Assembly (NCBI GenBank): GCA_947490605.1
Contig: CANLHE010000054.1
Location: 1 to 6,078 of the forward strand
Direction: 5' to 3'
DNA: 6,078 nucleotides
Origin: Actinomycetota bacterium
GTDB taxonomy: Bacteria; Actinomycetota; Actinomycetes; Nanopelagicales; Nanopelagicaceae
Shown here: in pieces, positions 4,933 through 6,078 of the stretch
Numbering within the stretch: position 1 is the first letter of the stretch
How the letters are laid out: each line of letters starts with the position of its first letter
Translations under genes and position numbers: made by a program
Notes under the pieces: model-generated
Database searches by the model: none
Seen by the model: only the letters and a program-made list of their open reading frames with translations
Told to the model about the DNA's origin: nothing

Positions 4933-5313
4933 ATGAGCAGCGAATATATTCCAGGCACCTGCAACATTGGTAAAGGTGAAATTAGGCAGCGCCAGCTAGT
5001 CGCTCTTTTTGGAATTTTTCTAACAGTTTCTTCTGCTACTGCACTTTTAGCAACTGACCAAAGTAGATCTTCTCGCTTATCGATTTTTATACCAGCACTA
5101 GTTTTTTCAATTGGTTTTGTGCAATCTAGAAGTAAGTTTTGTCTAGCTTATGGGTTGGCAGGAACATTTAACTTTGAAAGATTGGGAAAAATTTCTAAAG
5201 TTCAGTCTGCTGAAGATCGTAAGGCAGATCGTAAAACTGCAATTGCTATTTTGCTTAAATCAGCTGCTTTAGCTGCATTGATTACTGCTGTATTTTTTGT
5301 ATTACCGCTATAA
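4933..5313 (+). CDS. Three-span membrane protein with two cysteines (unknown function)
   Basis: A 126-residue integral membrane protein. I cannot name the family, although the PGTCNIG and RxKFCxxYGxxGxFNF patterns look like conserved motifs that I associate with uncharacterised bacterial membrane proteins. Predicted spans are about 21-40, 49-64 and 103-125. The N-terminus (K14, R18, R20) and the loop 65-101 (R66, K68, R83, K86, K89, R96, K97, R100, K101) are strongly positive, so both should be cytoplasmic. The only two cysteines, Cys10 in PGTCNIG and Cys70 in RSKFCLAYG, would then face the same side and could pair or bind a ligand; that is inference. The ATG follows the preceding stop directly. 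The last codon and stop overlap the convergent ABC gene by 6 bases, leaving no room for a terminator. Confidence 0.85.
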   Translation: MSSEYIPGTCNIGKGEIRQRQLVALFGIFLTVSSATALLATDQSRSSRLSIFIPALVFSIGFVQSRSKFCLAYGLAGTFNFERLGKISKVQSAEDRKADRKTAIAILLKSAALAALITAVFFVLPL

Positions 5314-6078
5314 ATCTTCATAGCTAGAGGGTAGTTCTCCAACATTTAAAAATTTTAAGTACTGTTCGGTTATTTCTTCTGGCTTGCCAGAGGCGAGCAT
5401 TTGTCCTTTATGTAACCAAATGGCCCGATCACATAGTTCATTTAATGATGAGAGTGCATGAGAGACGATTAAAATTGTCCTAGCTTCAGCACAAAGTTGT
5501 CGCATCCGATTAAATGATTTTTCCTTAAACGCAGCATCGCCAGCGGAAAGTGCTTCATCAAGAAGCAAGATATCTGGCGTCATATTTACAGCTACTGAAA
5601 ATGCAACCCTGCTGTACATACCAGCGCTATAGGTACGAACTGGCATATCAATAAAACCTTCTGGGAGATCTGCAAACTCAGCGATTGCATCTGTTTGGCT
5701 TTCAATTTCTGATCTACTCATACCAGCTGCTAGGCCACCTAAAATAATATTATCTCGGCCAGATAATGCTTGATTAAAACCAACTCCAAGTGCAAGTAGT
5801 GTTGATATCCGTCCGTTTACTGAAATTCGTCCAGTAGTTGGCGGCAGAATTCCGGCAATTGATCTCATTAAAGTTGATTTACCTGCGCCATTTGCGCCAA
5901 CGATTCCAACGACGGAGCCATGTGGAATATCAAGAGTTAAGTTTTTAACCGCTTCAACGGTTCGAGTTCTAACTCGCTCACCACGACTAGCACGCATTAC
6001 CGCATTTTTTAAAGTTTTCTTTGACTCAACATTTATCTTATAACTTATTGATAAATTCTCGATTTTAACTGCCAGATT
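5308..6078 (-). CDS. ABC exporter ATP-binding subunit, TagH/Wzt/KpsT type (5'-truncated by window)
   Basis: ATPase subunit of an ABC exporter that moves a polysaccharide, teichoic-acid-like polymer or similar glycan across the cytoplasmic membrane. The 256 visible residues contain Walker A GANGAGKST (61-69 of the visible part) and ALGVGFNQALSGRDNI (96-111), the polymer-exporter form of the Q-loop region. They also contain signature TYSAGMYSR (149-157) in place of LSGGQ, Walker B ILLLDEALSAGD (170-181) and the switch His207 in IVSHALSS. YSxGM and xLxGRxN mark the TagH/Wzt/KpsT group. A methionine at 5995-5997 gives a shorter frame, but the upstream codons continue in frame with VKIENLSISYKI, a normal first strand of such ATPases, so the real start lies past the window end. 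There is no long C-terminal glycan-binding domain as in some Wzt proteins. The permease partner is probably just beyond the right edge. Confidence 0.92.
   Translation of the reverse strand, partial: NLAVKIENLSISYKINVESKKTLKNAVMRASRGERVRTRTVEAVKNLTLDIPHGSVVGIVGANGAGKSTLMRSIAGILPPTTGRISVNGRISTLLALGVGFNQALSGRDNIILGGLAAGMSRSEIESQTDAIAEFADLPEGFIDMPVRTYSAGMYSRVAFSVAVNMTPDILLLDEALSAGDAAFKEKSFNRMRQLCAEARTILIVSHALSSLNELCDRAIWLHKGQMLASGKPEEITEQYLKFLNVGELPSSYEDL

Noticed and set aside
5995..5997. Start codon of the ABC ATPase at 5997
   Set aside because: The frame continues upstream without a stop to the window edge and encodes the usual first strand of this ATPase family, so 5997 is an internal methionine.

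Overview
This window looks like a chromosomal segment of a low-GC actinobacterium. GC content is roughly 40 % by eye. The best guess is a streamlined freshwater lineage such as acI ('Ca. Nanopelagicales'). Three things support this: a WhiB1-type iron-sulfur protein next to a PdtaS-type cytosolic histidine kinase in the same convergent arrangement as Mycobacterium tuberculosis Rv3219/Rv3220c; AT-rich codon use; and very tight gene packing (zero-base junctions, convergent genes whose stop codons overlap, promoter motifs directly abutting start codons). No mobile element, CRISPR array or gene-free stretch over 300 bases was seen.

Layout. Bases 79-1545 (+) encode a PdtaS-like sensor kinase. Its 3' end overlaps by 4 bases the convergent whiB1 gene (1542-1811, -). 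Upstream of whiB1 lie an AT-only inverted repeat, a possible overlapping upstream ORF, and a tRNA-Arg(CCG) on the same strand (1957-2028). From 2133 to 4747 (+) runs a probable sulfur amino-acid cluster: msrA, msrB (8-base overlap), a PLP-dependent transsulfuration enzyme, and a GNAT acetyltransferase of the SSAT/thialysine type starting on the base after the preceding stop. Next come two unrecognised membrane genes (+), a 49-residue single-span protein with an acidic tail (4783-4932) and a three-span protein with two conserved-looking cysteines (4933-5313), again with zero spacing. The last gene (5308-6078 and beyond, -) is the ATP-binding subunit of a polysaccharide or teichoic-acid type ABC exporter. 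It overlaps its convergent neighbour by 6 bases and is cut by the window edge.

How the genes fit together. PdtaS and WhiB1 are nitric-oxide/redox-linked regulators in mycobacteria. MsrA and MsrB repair oxidised methionine, and the PLP enzyme handles cysteine/homocysteine/cystathionine chemistry. The left two thirds therefore has a redox and sulfur flavour. The most informative departures are a PdtaS homologue with no cysteine at all, three probable leaderless promoters (two nearly identical up to the ATG), a tRNA whose flanks are perfectly complementary, and the unrecognised pair of membrane proteins.
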